A stretch of 64,000 nt of DNA, taken from the NCBI GenBank assembly GCA_035502095.1, contig DATJUX010000040.1:1-64000 (forward strand), given 5' to 3'. The position numbers were made by a program, and so were the translations under genes. Shown in pieces: positions 33,805 to 43,963 of this stretch (its first letter is position 1; each line of letters starts with the position of its first letter). The stretch comes from JAKANT01 sp035502095 (GTDB taxonomy: Bacteria; Pseudomonadota; Gammaproteobacteria; Burkholderiales; Burkholderiaceae_F). The notes below the pieces were generated by a model. The model was not told the origin of the DNA. It worked only from the letters and a program-made list of their open reading frames with translations, and searched no databases.

Positions 33805-33831
33805 AAAGGCGAACCGGGGTTCGCCTTTTTT
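33805..33831 (+). terminator. Intrinsic terminator after tRNA-Asp
   Basis: AAGGCGAACC pairs with GGTTCGCCTT around a tight loop, and the 3' arm runs into six T residues. It lies 20 bases after the tRNA and ends the hupB/tRNA transcript before ppiD. Confidence 0.9.
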
Positions 33832-33888
33832 GTTGCCCGCCACGCGGCGCGTGGCGCGATCGTCCGCCGTTACCCCAATGGGTGCCGC

Positions 33889-35817
33889 ATGTTCGACTCG
33901 ATTCGTAGCCACCGTCGCTGGTTGATGTTGTTCCTGATGGTGCTGGTGTTTCCCTCGTTCGTCTTCTTTGGCGTGCAGGGCTACAACCGCTTCATGCAAG
34001 GCGAACATGCGGTGGCGCGCGTCGGCGATCAGTCGATTTCGCCGCAGGAATTCGATGCCGCACAACGGCAGCGGCTCGACCGGATGCGCGAGATGCTGGG
34101 CCCGAACTTCGATCCGAAGATCTTCGACACGCCGCAGGCGCGCGCGGCCGTGCTCGATTCGTTGATCGCGGAAAAAGCGCTGGCGCAGGAGACGGCGAAG
34201 GCGAACGTGTTCGTCTCGGCGCAGCGCGTCATCGGCGTGATCAAGTCCATTCCGGCGTTCCAGCAGGACGGCAAGTTCAACTACGAACGCTACAAGACGC
34301 TGCTGGGCGCGCAGGGGCAGGACGAAATCTCGTTCGAACAGCGCGTCCGCGTCGATCTCGTCCAGCAGACGCTGCTGCGGGCGATCGCCGACTCCTCGTT
34401 CGTGCCGCGCACCCTTGCCGCGAACATGCAGCGTTGGGCCGAGGAGGAGCGCGAGATCCGCGAACTGCGCTTTCGCGTCGAGGACTTCCTGCCGCAGGTC
34501 AAGGTCACCGACGCGGCCATCAACGAGTACTACACCACCAACAAGGCGGAGTTCGAGACGCCCGAAAGCGTGCGCGCCGAGTACGTCGTGTTGACGCTGG
34601 ATGCCGTCGCCAGCCAGATCGCCGTACCCGAAGGCGAACTGCGCGCTTACTACGAGCAGAACAAGTCACGCTACGGCCGCCCGGAAGAGCGGCGTGCCAG
34701 TCACATCCTCTTTACCGCCGGCGACAGGGGTACGGCGAAGGACAAGGAAGGTGCGCGCAAGATCGCGCAGGAGGTTCTCGCCAAGGTGCGTGCGAACCCA
34801 GCCGACTTTGCCAAGCTCGCGAAGCAGTACTCGAAGGATCCGGGCTCGGCCGACAAGGGCGGTGATCTCGGCTTCTTCGGCCGCAACATGATGGTGAAGC
34901 CGTTCGAGGACGCCGCGTTCAGCTTGAAGGAGGGCCAGATCAGCGACCTGGTCGAGACGGATTTCGGCTTTCACATCATTCGCGTCACCGAGATCAAGCC
35001 GGCGCAGCTCAAGCCGTTCGAGGAGGTGCGGGCGGAGATCGAAACCGAGTATCGGCGCCAGCAGGCGCAGAAGAAGTTCGCCGAGGCCGCCGAGACCTTC
35101 ACCAACACCGTGTTTGAACAGGCCGACAGCCTGCAGCCGGTGGCGGACAAGCTCAAGCTCCAGATCCAGGTTGCGGATACCGTTACCCGCCAGGGGATTC
35201 CGCCGCGTCCGGGAACGCCGCCCGTCTTCGTGCCACACATGATCGATGCGCTGTTCGCGCCGGATGCGATCAAGAACTCCCGCAACACTGAAGCGATCGA
35301 AACCGGACCGAACACGCTCGCTTCCGCCCGCGTGGTCCAGTACCGCCCGGCGGCATTGCGGCCGCTCGACGAAGTGCGCGATCAGATCAAGACACTCGTC
35401 GACCGCGCCGAGGCGACCCGCCTCGCGAAAGAGGCGGGTGTGAAGAAACTCGCGGAACTGACCGCCGCGGCGAACGACGCGGGGTTCGGAAAATCGCGCA
35501 CTATCTCGCGCTCGAAGCCCGAGGGACTGCCGGACGAGGCGGTCAAGGCGATCATGCGGGTTCCGGCCGACAAGCTGCCGACGTATGTCGCCGCGAACCT
35601 CGAGGGCGGCGCCTATGGCATCTTCCAGGTGCTGTCGGCGAAAATGCCGGCGCAGCCGGACGCCGCGCGCAACGAACAGCTTGCGCGCAACCTGCAACAG
35701 ACGATCGGCAACGGCGACGACGCGGCGTACGTCGATGCGCTGAAGGCCAAGTACAAGGCCGAAGTCCTGCGTTCCGACCTGGCGCCGGAAAAGCCGGTCT
35801 CTTCCGGGAGCAAATGA
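33889..35817 (+). CDS. ppiD: Membrane-anchored periplasmic chaperone/isomerase PpiD
   Basis: PpiD is an inner-membrane-anchored chaperone near the Sec translocon that helps newly exported proteins fold. The 642-residue protein begins with FDSIRSHRRWLM, one transmembrane segment at about 12-31 (LMLFLMVLVFPSFVFFGV), a SurA/PpiD N-terminal domain, a parvulin domain around residues 265-370 (RRASHILFTA, LGFFGRNMMVKPFEDAAFSL, FGFHIIRVTEI) and a second, degenerate C-terminal part. The conserved lon-hupB-tRNA-ppiD order supports the call. Confidence 0.95.
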   Translation: MFDSIRSHRRWLMLFLMVLVFPSFVFFGVQGYNRFMQGEHAVARVGDQSISPQEFDAAQRQRLDRMREMLGPNFDPKIFDTPQARAAVLDSLIAEKALAQETAKANVFVSAQRVIGVIKSIPAFQQDGKFNYERYKTLLGAQGQDEISFEQRVRVDLVQQTLLRAIADSSFVPRTLAANMQRWAEEEREIRELRFRVEDFLPQVKVTDAAINEYYTTNKAEFETPESVRAEYVVLTLDAVASQIAVPEGELRAYYEQNKSRYGRPEERRASHILFTAGDRGTAKDKEGARKIAQEVLAKVRANPADFAKLAKQYSKDPGSADKGGDLGFFGRNMMVKPFEDAAFSLKEGQISDLVETDFGFHIIRVTEIKPAQLKPFEEVRAEIETEYRRQQAQKKFAEAAETFTNTVFEQADSLQPVADKLKLQIQVADTVTRQGIPPRPGTPPVFVPHMIDALFAPDAIKNSRNTEAIETGPNTLASARVVQYRPAALRPLDEVRDQIKTLVDRAEATRLAKEAGVKKLAELTAAANDAGFGKSRTISRSKPEGLPDEAVKAIMRVPADKLPTYVAANLEGGAYGIFQVLSAKMPAQPDAARNEQLARNLQQTIGNGDDAAYVDALKAKYKAEVLRSDLAPEKPVSSGSK

Positions 35818-35827
35818 GCGCGTCGCG

Positions 35828-36937
35828 CTAGGGGCGATCCAGCGCAAGCGCTTGCGCCACCGCTGCGAACGCCTCGGGCGCCCCACGCTCGAGCGCGACG
35901 ATGCGAGCATCCTCGGCGCGCGCGAAGTTGCGGCTGATCGATCGCAGGTACGATGGATCGTAGTGTTCGAGCAGCAACCGCTCGACCAGTGCGTCCCAGC
36001 GCGCCGCCGCCGCGAGCGCCTTCCACTGTTCGACCCGCTCACGTCCGTGCAGCGCCAGCAGGCAATCCAGTTGCGCGAGCAATTGCGACGGATCCTGCTC
36101 GAAGTGCACGTACTCGTCGCGCAACAGCCTGACGCGTTCGGCGATGGGAAGGTCGATGCGCACGCAGCGCGCAGATCGCATCGCCACGATGAGCGCGTCG
36201 GGCACGCGCAGATCGCCCACCTTGCGGCTCTCCGCTTCGACGAACACGGGCATCTCCGCCCGCAGCCCGCTCAGCGCCGTCCAGATGCGGGTTTCGAACA
36301 TCTTCTGCGACGGCTGCGGCAGGGTTGGAAGCCCGCCGAGCACCGATCCGCGGTGCGACGCCAGCTGCTCCAGGTCGAGGACCTGAGCGCCCGCGAGCGC
36401 GAGTTGCTGCAGCAACCGGCTCTTGCCGCTTCCGGTCGGCCCGCAGACGACGACGAAAGAAAGGCGCGCCGGCAGCTCGAGCAAGGCCCGCACGACGTGA
36501 CGACGAAATTCCCGGTAGCCGCCATCCAACTGGCGTGCCGCCCAGCCGATGCGCGCGAGGACGTGGGTCAGCGCGGCGCTGCGCTGGCCGCCCCGCCAAC
36601 AGTAGACGAGCGGCCGCCAGTCGCGTTTCATTCCAGCCAGGTCGCCTTCGACCATCGAAGCGATGTTGCGCGCAACGAGGGCGGCGCCGTGCCGGCGCGC
36701 GTCGAACGGCGAAACCTGCTTGTATAGGGTGCCCACCTCGGCGCGTTCGGCGTCGTGCAGAACCGGCAGGTTGAGCGCGCCGGGCAGATGATCCTCCGCG
36801 AACTCGACTTCGCTGCGCACGTCGAGGAACGCGTCAAATCGTGCGGGATCGCGCAGCACCTCCGCGCACGACACGAGTGCACGGTCGACCGTCAATGTCG
36901 GCCTCGAGCGGCGAGCAAGGGTCGCAGGTGCGGCCAC
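35828..36937 (-). CDS. mnmH: tRNA 2-selenouridine synthase MnmH (SelU/YbbB)
   Basis: MnmH replaces sulfur with selenium at wobble 2-thiouridine in some tRNAs, via a geranylated intermediate. The 369-residue protein has an N-terminal rhodanese domain with the catalytic Cys113 in YCWRGGQRS and a P-loop GPTGSGKS at 166-173. The start is uncertain. GTG at 36937 overlaps tesA by 46 bases; GTG at 36874 would avoid this and still leave 18 residues before the rhodanese core. The selenium donor enzyme SelD is not encoded in the window. The gene is convergent with ppiD. Confidence 0.9.
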   Translation of the reverse strand: MAAPATLARRSRPTLTVDRALVSCAEVLRDPARFDAFLDVRSEVEFAEDHLPGALNLPVLHDAERAEVGTLYKQVSPFDARRHGAALVARNIASMVEGDLAGMKRDWRPLVYCWRGGQRSAALTHVLARIGWAARQLDGGYREFRRHVVRALLELPARLSFVVVCGPTGSGKSRLLQQLALAGAQVLDLEQLASHRGSVLGGLPTLPQPSQKMFETRIWTALSGLRAEMPVFVEAESRKVGDLRVPDALIVAMRSARCVRIDLPIAERVRLLRDEYVHFEQDPSQLLAQLDCLLALHGRERVEQWKALAAAARWDALVERLLLEHYDPSYLRSISRNFARAEDARIVALERGAPEAFAAVAQALALDRP

Positions 36938-37551
36938 ACGTTGTCGAGCATCAGTGGCTGGGCCTTGACGCTCGGATGGATGCGGTCGTCCTGGAACAGG
37001 TCGGTCTGATCCGCAAATCCGTCGAGCAGAAACGGCGCAAGGGCCACCTTGCGGTCGCGCGCGACATCGGCGAACGTCGCGAAGAAGCCGTCGGCGTATG
37101 CGCGCCCGTAGTTCGGCGGCATGCGCAGCCCCACGAGGAGGACGTGCGCTCCCGACCTCTGGCTCGCCTCGACCATGGCGTTCAGATTTTCCCGCATCGC
37201 GGCCAGCGGCAGACCGCGCAATCCGTCGTTGCCGCCCAGTTCGATGATCACGATCGCCGGCCGGTGCTGCGCCAGCAGCGCGGGCAGGCGCGTGCGTCCT
37301 CCGCTGGTGGTTTCGCCGCTGATGCTCGCATTGACGACGCTATACTGCGGCGCGCCTCCGGGCCCCGGCGTCGCCAGTCGGTCGCCCAGCAACTTGACCC
37401 ACCCGCTGTCACGCGGCAGGCCGTATTCGGCCGACAAGCTGTCGCCCAGCACGAGCAGGACCGGTCGCGCGCCGGTTTGCGCGAACGCGGATGCTCCCAG
37501 CGCCAGCAGGAACGCAAGGCACCAACGGCGAAGTCGGATTCCGAAAATCAT
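36892..37551 (-). CDS. tesA: Arylesterase / acyl-CoA thioesterase I, SGNH hydrolase (TesA-like)
   Basis: This 219-residue periplasmic esterase belongs to the GDSL/SGNH hydrolases. It has a signal peptide (CLAFLLALGASAFAQ, cleavage near residue 25), block I LVLGDSLSAEYGL with the nucleophile Ser38, block III GGNDGLRG, and block V DDRIHPS with the catalytic Asp-His pair. TesA acts on acyl-CoA, aryl and other esters. The ATG at 37551 places the signal peptide at the N-terminus. It is divergent from ybbA with only 24 bases between the starts, as in enterobacteria. Confidence 0.92.
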   Translation of the reverse strand: MIFGIRLRRWCLAFLLALGASAFAQTGARPVLLVLGDSLSAEYGLPRDSGWVKLLGDRLATPGPGGAPQYSVVNASISGETTSGGRTRLPALLAQHRPAIVIIELGGNDGLRGLPLAAMRENLNAMVEASQRSGAHVLLVGLRMPPNYGRAYADGFFATFADVARDRKVALAPFLLDGFADQTDLFQDDRIHPSVKAQPLMLDNVWPHLRPLLAARGRH

Positions 37552-37575
37552 CGCGGGAATGGAGGCGGATCGCCG

Positions 37576-38256
37576 ATGACGATCAACGCACTTCAGGCGC
37601 AAGGGCTGACGAAGATCGTGCAGGACGCGACGGGCACCCTCACCATTCTCGATGATATCAACCTCGTCATCGCCGCCGGAGAGACCATCGCCATCACCGG
37701 CAGCTCGGGTTCGGGCAAGTCGACGCTGCTGGGATTGCTCGCCGGTCTCGACATCCCGACGCGCGGCACGGTGCACCTGTTCGGGCACGACCTGTTCGCC
37801 CTCGACGAGGACGGGCGCGCGCGCATGCGGGCGAAGCAGATCGGGTTCGTCTTCCAGTCGTTCCAGCTGCTGCCGCATCTGAACGCGCTCGAAAACGTCC
37901 TGCTGCCGCTCGAACTCGCGCGCGACTCGCGCGCGGGCGGCGAAAGCGCACTGCAGGCTGCGACCCGGCTCCTTCAGCGCGTCGGCCTGGGTGAGCGGCT
38001 CGGCCACTACCCCAAGTACCTGTCCGGCGGCGAACAGCAACGCGTCGCGCTCGCGCGCGCGTTCGTCGCGCGGCCGCCGATCCTGCTTGCCGATGAACCT
38101 ACGGGGAGCCTCGACGCGCGCACGGGCGAGTCGGTGATCGAGCTGATGTTCGGCCTGAACCGCGAAGCCGGATCGACGCTCGTTCTGGTCACGCACGATC
38201 TGGAGATCGCGCAGCGGTGCATGCGCAGCGTGGAACTGCATGCCGGCAGGTTGCGC

Positions 38257-38265
<9 letters not shown>
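37576..38265 (+). CDS. ybbA: ABC transporter ATP-binding protein, YbbA/LolD-like
   Basis: This 229-residue ATPase is of the MacB/LolD/YbbA class. It has Walker A GSSGSGKST near residue 38, the Q-loop FVFQSFQLLP, the signature YLSGGEQQRVALARA, Walker B ILLADEPTGSLD and the H-loop VTHD. In enterobacteria YbbA pairs with the large permease YbbP, encoded next to it. Here no permease gene follows: the end overlaps the convergent nnr gene by 9 bases. The partner must be elsewhere, or the protein works alone. Confidence 0.9.
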
Positions 38266-39723
<1,458 letters not shown>

Positions 39724-39732
39724 GCTCGAATG

Positions 39733-40992
39733 TTAGGCCGTGGCGCCCGCGTAGCGGGCCAGCGTCAGCCCGTCCAGGTCGATCTCCGGGGTCCGTCCCA
39801 GCGCAAGGTCGGCGATGACACGGGCGCAGCCGCACGCCATCGCCCAGCCCGAGGAGCCGTGGCCGACGTTGAGCAGCAGGCCGCGAATGGGCGTCGGGCC
39901 GAGCAGCGGCGGACCGTCGGGCAGCATTGGACGGGCGCCGACCCAGTACTGGGCTTGCGCGTACGCCGCCGCTGCGGGAAACCAGTCGATCGCCACGCGA
40001 ACCAGGGTGCGCAGGGCGGACGCGCGCAACCGCAACCGGCGCGACCCGATCTCCGCCGTGCCGGCGATGCGCAGACGCTGGCCCATGCGGGTGATGGCCA
40101 CCTTGTAGTCCTCGTCCATGACGGACAGGCGTGGCGCGCGGTCATGATTCGTGACCTGCACCGTCGCCGCGTAGCCCTTGACCGGATAGATCGCGAGTTC
40201 GATTCCCAGCGGGGCGAGCCAGGCGGCGCTGTCGACCCCGGCGGCGAGAACGCACAGGTCGGCGGCAAACGGCTCGCCGTCGACCAGCACGCCGCACACC
40301 GCGTCGCCACGCCGGTCGAGCGCATTCACGGTGACACCGAAGCGGAACTCCACGCCGTCGTCTTCAGCGCGGTCCTTGAGCTGGCGCGCGAAGAACGCGC
40401 AGTTGCCGGTCTCGTCGTCCGGCAGGTGCAGGCCGCCGGCAAGTTGCGCGGTGTCCGCCAGGGCGGGCTCCAGAGCACGGCACTCGGCCGGAGCCAGCAG
40501 GCGATGCGGGATTCCCTTTTCGGCCAGCAGCGCGCGCGCCGGCGCGCATCGATCGAGTTCATGCTGGGTGCGGAATAGCTGCAGGTATCCGGCCGTCTGT
40601 TCGTACTGCAGCTCGAGGCGGGTGCGCAGGGCGCGCAACTGGTCGCGGCTGTAGTACGCGATGCGCTGGATACGGGCCTTGTTGCGGGCGAAGCGCTCGA
40701 GCGAACACTCGGCGTACCAGCGCCGCAGCCAGCGCCAGAGCGTGCGGTCGAAGGTCGGCCGGAACACGACCGGCGCGTGCGGGTTGAACAGGTACGCGAG
40801 CACTTTGCGCGGCATGCCCGGCTGGGCCCACGGACCCGTGTACGCGGGCGCGATCACGCCCGCGTTGCCGTAGCTCGTCTCCTGCGCGACGCCGGAGTTG
40901 CGCTCGAACACCGTCACGTCGAAGCCGGCCTGGCGCAGGTAATACGCACTGGTCACGCCGACGATGCCGGCGCCGATGACGACGACGCGCAT
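39733..40992 (-). CDS. dadA: D-amino acid dehydrogenase, small-subunit (DadA) type
   Basis: This FAD enzyme oxidises D-amino acids to 2-oxo acids and passes electrons to the respiratory chain at the inner membrane. The 419-residue protein starts with the dinucleotide motif VVVIGAGIVGVTSAYYL, has the DadA segment SYGNAGVIAPAY, and ends with NVGHGSSGWAMACGCA. The 6-base gap to the TRAP large permease places it in the transporter operon. No alanine racemase of the dadX type is adjacent. The preferred D-amino acid is not evident. Confidence 0.9.
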   Translation of the reverse strand: MRVVVIGAGIVGVTSAYYLRQAGFDVTVFERNSGVAQETSYGNAGVIAPAYTGPWAQPGMPRKVLAYLFNPHAPVVFRPTFDRTLWRWLRRWYAECSLERFARNKARIQRIAYYSRDQLRALRTRLELQYEQTAGYLQLFRTQHELDRCAPARALLAEKGIPHRLLAPAECRALEPALADTAQLAGGLHLPDDETGNCAFFARQLKDRAEDDGVEFRFGVTVNALDRRGDAVCGVLVDGEPFAADLCVLAAGVDSAAWLAPLGIELAIYPVKGYAATVQVTNHDRAPRLSVMDEDYKVAITRMGQRLRIAGTAEIGSRRLRLRASALRTLVRVAIDWFPAAAAYAQAQYWVGARPMLPDGPPLLGPTPIRGLLLNVGHGSSGWAMACGCARVIADLALGRTPEIDLDGLTLARYAGATA

Positions 40993-40998
40993 GCCGGG

Positions 40999-42303
40999 TC
41001 AGGAACTGCGCATTTGCGCCGGCAGGATGGTCACCACCTGGGGAAAGAGGTAGATGAGCAGCACCGCCAGGACCATCAGAAAAAAGAACGGAAGCGTCAC
41101 GCGAGCGATCCAGGCGATTTCGCGCTTCGTCATGCCTTGCAGGACGAACAGGTTGAACCCGACTGGAGGCGTGATCTGCGCCATCTCGACTACCAGCACG
41201 ATGAAGATGCCGAACCAGAGCGGATCGATGCCGGCTTTCTGCACGGTGGGCATGATCACGCCCATGGTGAGCACGACCATCGAGATGCCGTCCAGGAAGC
41301 AGCCGAGCACGACGTAGAAGAGCAGCAATGCGGCGAGCAGCTGGAAGCGCGTCAAGCCCAGTCCGGCGATCCATTCCGCAAGATGGCGCGGCAACCCGAT
41401 GTACCCCATCGACAGGGTGAGGAAGGCGGCGCCGGCGAGGATCAGCGCGATCATGCAGTACAGCCGCGTGCCGCCGAGCAGGGACTCCCAGAACGTCTTC
41501 CATGTCAGGGACCCCTGCGCTCCGGACAGGATGAGGGAGCCGACCACGCCGAGCGCGGCGGCCTCGGTTGCAGTGGCGATGCCGGTGTAGATCGATCCGA
41601 GCACCGCGACGATGAGCAGGATCACCGGAATCAGATGGCGCGATTCGTGCACCTTCGCGGCGAGCGTCAGCGTCTGGTCCGCGGGCGGGACCTTGGCCGG
41701 ATTGCGCCAGGCCCAGAAAACGAGATAACCGGAAAAGAGCGTCGCCAGCATGATGCCCGGCAGGATGCCGGCGATGAAGAGCTGGGCGATCGAAACGTCC
41801 GCCGTCACGCCGTAGACGATCATGATGATCGACGGCGGGATCAGCAGGCCGAGCGTGCCGGCGCCCGCCAGCGAGCCGATCGATATCTCGTCCGGGTAGC
41901 CGCGTTGCTTGAGCTCCGGCAGGCTCATCTTGCCGATGGTGGCGCAGGTCGCCGCGCTCGATCCGGAGACGGCGGCGAAGATGGCACAGCCGACCACGTT
42001 CGTATGCAGAAGCCGCCCGGGCAGCGCCTGCATCCATGGCGCAAGGCCGCGGAACATGTCCTGGCTCAGGCGGGTGCGAAACAGGATCTCGCCCATCCAC
42101 ACGAAGAGCGGCAATGCCGTCAGGGTCCAGCTCGAGGCTGCGCCCCACGTCGTGACCGCCATCGCATCGCCCGCCGGGCGCGAGCTGAAGAGCTGCATGC
42201 CGATCCATGCAACGCCCGACAGCGTCAGTCCGATCCAGACCCCGCTGCCGAGGATGAGGAACAGCGCGACGATGAGCAGCGCGGCGATCGCGAGGTCATT
42301 CAT
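40999..42303 (-). CDS. dctM: TRAP transporter large permease, DctM type
   Basis: This 434-residue inner-membrane protein has about 12 hydrophobic segments. It is the ion-coupled transport subunit of a tripartite TRAP system. Recognisable segments are FIAGILPGIMLATLFSGYL, the GILNVVEMAQITPPVGFN-like stretch (VEMAQITPPVGFNLF) and FLDGISMVVLTMGVIMP. It lies between the small permease and dadA. The substrate class is set by the binding protein and cannot be read here. Confidence 0.94.
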   Translation of the reverse strand: MNDLAIAALLIVALFLILGSGVWIGLTLSGVAWIGMQLFSSRPAGDAMAVTTWGAASSWTLTALPLFVWMGEILFRTRLSQDMFRGLAPWMQALPGRLLHTNVVGCAIFAAVSGSSAATCATIGKMSLPELKQRGYPDEISIGSLAGAGTLGLLIPPSIIMIVYGVTADVSIAQLFIAGILPGIMLATLFSGYLVFWAWRNPAKVPPADQTLTLAAKVHESRHLIPVILLIVAVLGSIYTGIATATEAAALGVVGSLILSGAQGSLTWKTFWESLLGGTRLYCMIALILAGAAFLTLSMGYIGLPRHLAEWIAGLGLTRFQLLAALLLFYVVLGCFLDGISMVVLTMGVIMPTVQKAGIDPLWFGIFIVLVVEMAQITPPVGFNLFVLQGMTKREIAWIARVTLPFFFLMVLAVLLIYLFPQVVTILPAQMRSS

Positions 42304-42316
42304 GCGCGCCGCGGCC

Positions 42317-42841
42317 TCATTCGTTGCGTGTGGCTTCGTCGCTGTGCGCCTCGACGCGCTGCCCGCGCAGCTCCAGCACCAGGTCGTCGAGGATGGCGAT
42401 CGTGAAGACCACGCTGCCGATCGCCATCGTCAGCTGCGGGATCCAGAGGGGCGTGGCGTCGTTGGCGGTCGAGACGTCGTGGAACAGGTACGACTGCCAT
42501 ACGAGGCGGCAGCTGTAGTAGGCGGCCAGCCCTGCCAGTGCGGCAGCCGCCGCGAGCGCCCAGCGCTCGAGCAACCGCCGCCGCGTGCCGCGCAGCGACG
42601 CGAGGAGCAGCGTGACGCGGATGTGTTCGCTGCGCTTGAACGTGTGAGCGAGCGCGAGATAGCCCGCCGCGGCCATCATGTAGCCGGCGTAAGCGTCGGT
42701 GCCGGGCACGAGAAAATTGAACTGCCGCCCGGTGATCGAGAGCAGCACCATCACGAGCAGGCCGATCATGAAAAGCGCCGCCAGCCAGGCTGCGCCGTCG
42801 TACAGCGCGTCCAGGCCGCGGCGCAACGGGCCAGGCGGCAT
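42317..42841 (-). CDS. dctQ: TRAP transporter small permease, DctQ type
   Basis: This 174-residue protein has four transmembrane segments, including LAALFMIGLLVMVLLSITG near the N-terminus and LTMAIGSVVFTIAILDDLV near the C-terminus. It matches the DctQ subunit, which links the binding protein to the large permease. It lies 13 bases upstream of dctM and 4 bases downstream of dctP, a standard dctPQM order. Confidence 0.92.
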   Translation of the reverse strand: MPPGPLRRGLDALYDGAAWLAALFMIGLLVMVLLSITGRQFNFLVPGTDAYAGYMMAAAGYLALAHTFKRSEHIRVTLLLASLRGTRRRLLERWALAAAAALAGLAAYYSCRLVWQSYLFHDVSTANDATPLWIPQLTMAIGSVVFTIAILDDLVLELRGQRVEAHSDEATRNE

Positions 42842-42845
42842 CGTC

Positions 42846-43814
42846 TTATTTCTTGTACGCGTCGATCAGATCCTTGCCTTCCGGACCGGCCTTCTCCAGC
42901 CATTCCTTGAGCATCACATCGCCGACCTTCTTCAGGTCGGCCCTGAGCTGGTCCGAGGGTGCGACGATGTTCATGCCGTTCTTCCTGAGCAGCTCGATGT
43001 ACTCGCTGTTTTTTGCCTGCGACAGGGCCCAGCCGCGCACTTCCGCATCGGCGGCCGCCTTCAGCACGGCCTGTCTGGTCGGCGCGTCGAGCGCGTCGTA
43101 GGCCGCCTTGTTCATGATCACGGCGTTCTTGGGCAGCCAGGCCTGCGTGTCGTACCAATACTTGATGTGTTCGTAGGTCTTGCTGTCGTATCCGGTGGCA
43201 CCCGAGGACATGTAGCTTTCGATGACACCGGTGGCCATCGCCTGCGAAAGCTCTGCTGCCTGCACGGTCACGGGCTGGGCGCCGACCAGTTCCGCGATGC
43301 GGGCCGTCGCGGGGCTGTACGCGCGCCATTTCACGCCCTTGAGATCGGCGGCCGACGAGATCGGGTTCTTGACGTAGATTCCTTGCGGCGGCCAGGGGAC
43401 CGAGTAGAGCAGCATCATGCCCTGCTCGCCGAGTTTCTTCTCCAGCAGGGGCCGCTGCGCTCTGTAGAGCTTGGCCGCAGCTTCGTAGCTGTCGGCGAGA
43501 AAGGGCAGGCCGTCGGCGCCGTAGATCTGCCATTCGTTCTGGAAGTTCGCGAGCAGGATCTCGCCGACCTGCGCTTGGCCGCCCTGCACCGCACGCTTGA
43601 TCTCGGGTGCCTTGAAGAGCGAAGCGTTCGCGTGCACCGTGATCTTCAACTTGCCGCCGCTTGCCTTCTCGATATCGCTGGCAAACTGGACCAGGTTTTC
43701 GGTGTGGTAGTTGGTGGCCGGGTAGGCTGCGGGCAGGTCCCACCTGGTCTGCGCGCCGGCCCCTAACACGACGCCACCGAGCAGGGCGGCGAGCAATGTC
43801 GACTGGAATCTCAT
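42846..43814 (-). CDS. dctP: TRAP transporter substrate-binding protein, DctP type
   Basis: This 322-residue periplasmic protein has a signal peptide ending near GAGAQ (residue 21). The mature part begins TRWDLPAAYPATNYHTENL and has the family segments KITVHANASLFK and MATGVIESYMSSGATGYDSK, which form the organic-acid-binding cleft. The Arg that pairs with a substrate carboxylate lies in the KGVKWRAYSP segment. It is first in the dctPQM-dadA transcript and divergent from the racemase gene across 149 bases. Confidence 0.93.
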   Translation of the reverse strand: MRFQSTLLAALLGGVVLGAGAQTRWDLPAAYPATNYHTENLVQFASDIEKASGGKLKITVHANASLFKAPEIKRAVQGGQAQVGEILLANFQNEWQIYGADGLPFLADSYEAAAKLYRAQRPLLEKKLGEQGMMLLYSVPWPPQGIYVKNPISSAADLKGVKWRAYSPATARIAELVGAQPVTVQAAELSQAMATGVIESYMSSGATGYDSKTYEHIKYWYDTQAWLPKNAVIMNKAAYDALDAPTRQAVLKAAADAEVRGWALSQAKNSEYIELLRKNGMNIVAPSDQLRADLKKVGDVMLKEWLEKAGPEGKDLIDAYKK

Positions 43815-43963
43815 CGTTCCTCCTCGTTAGACTGCGCGGGGTTTGCATGCGCAGCCGGGCGCGCGATGCGCCGCCTCCGGGCGACAAGTTTGCCAGAGCC
43901 GAACCACCGTACTCCGATTGTCAGCAGGTTTGCGGTCGATTTGCGTCCGCGCGACAGGCCCCG
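43815..43963. promoter_or_regulatory. Divergent region between dctP and the racemase gene
   Basis: This 149-base region must hold the starts of both transcripts of the cluster. A spaced inverted repeat, CTGCGC (43832-43837) and GCGCAG (43849-43854), is seen. I do not recognise clear -35/-10 pairs. No regulator gene is adjacent. Confidence 0.35.
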
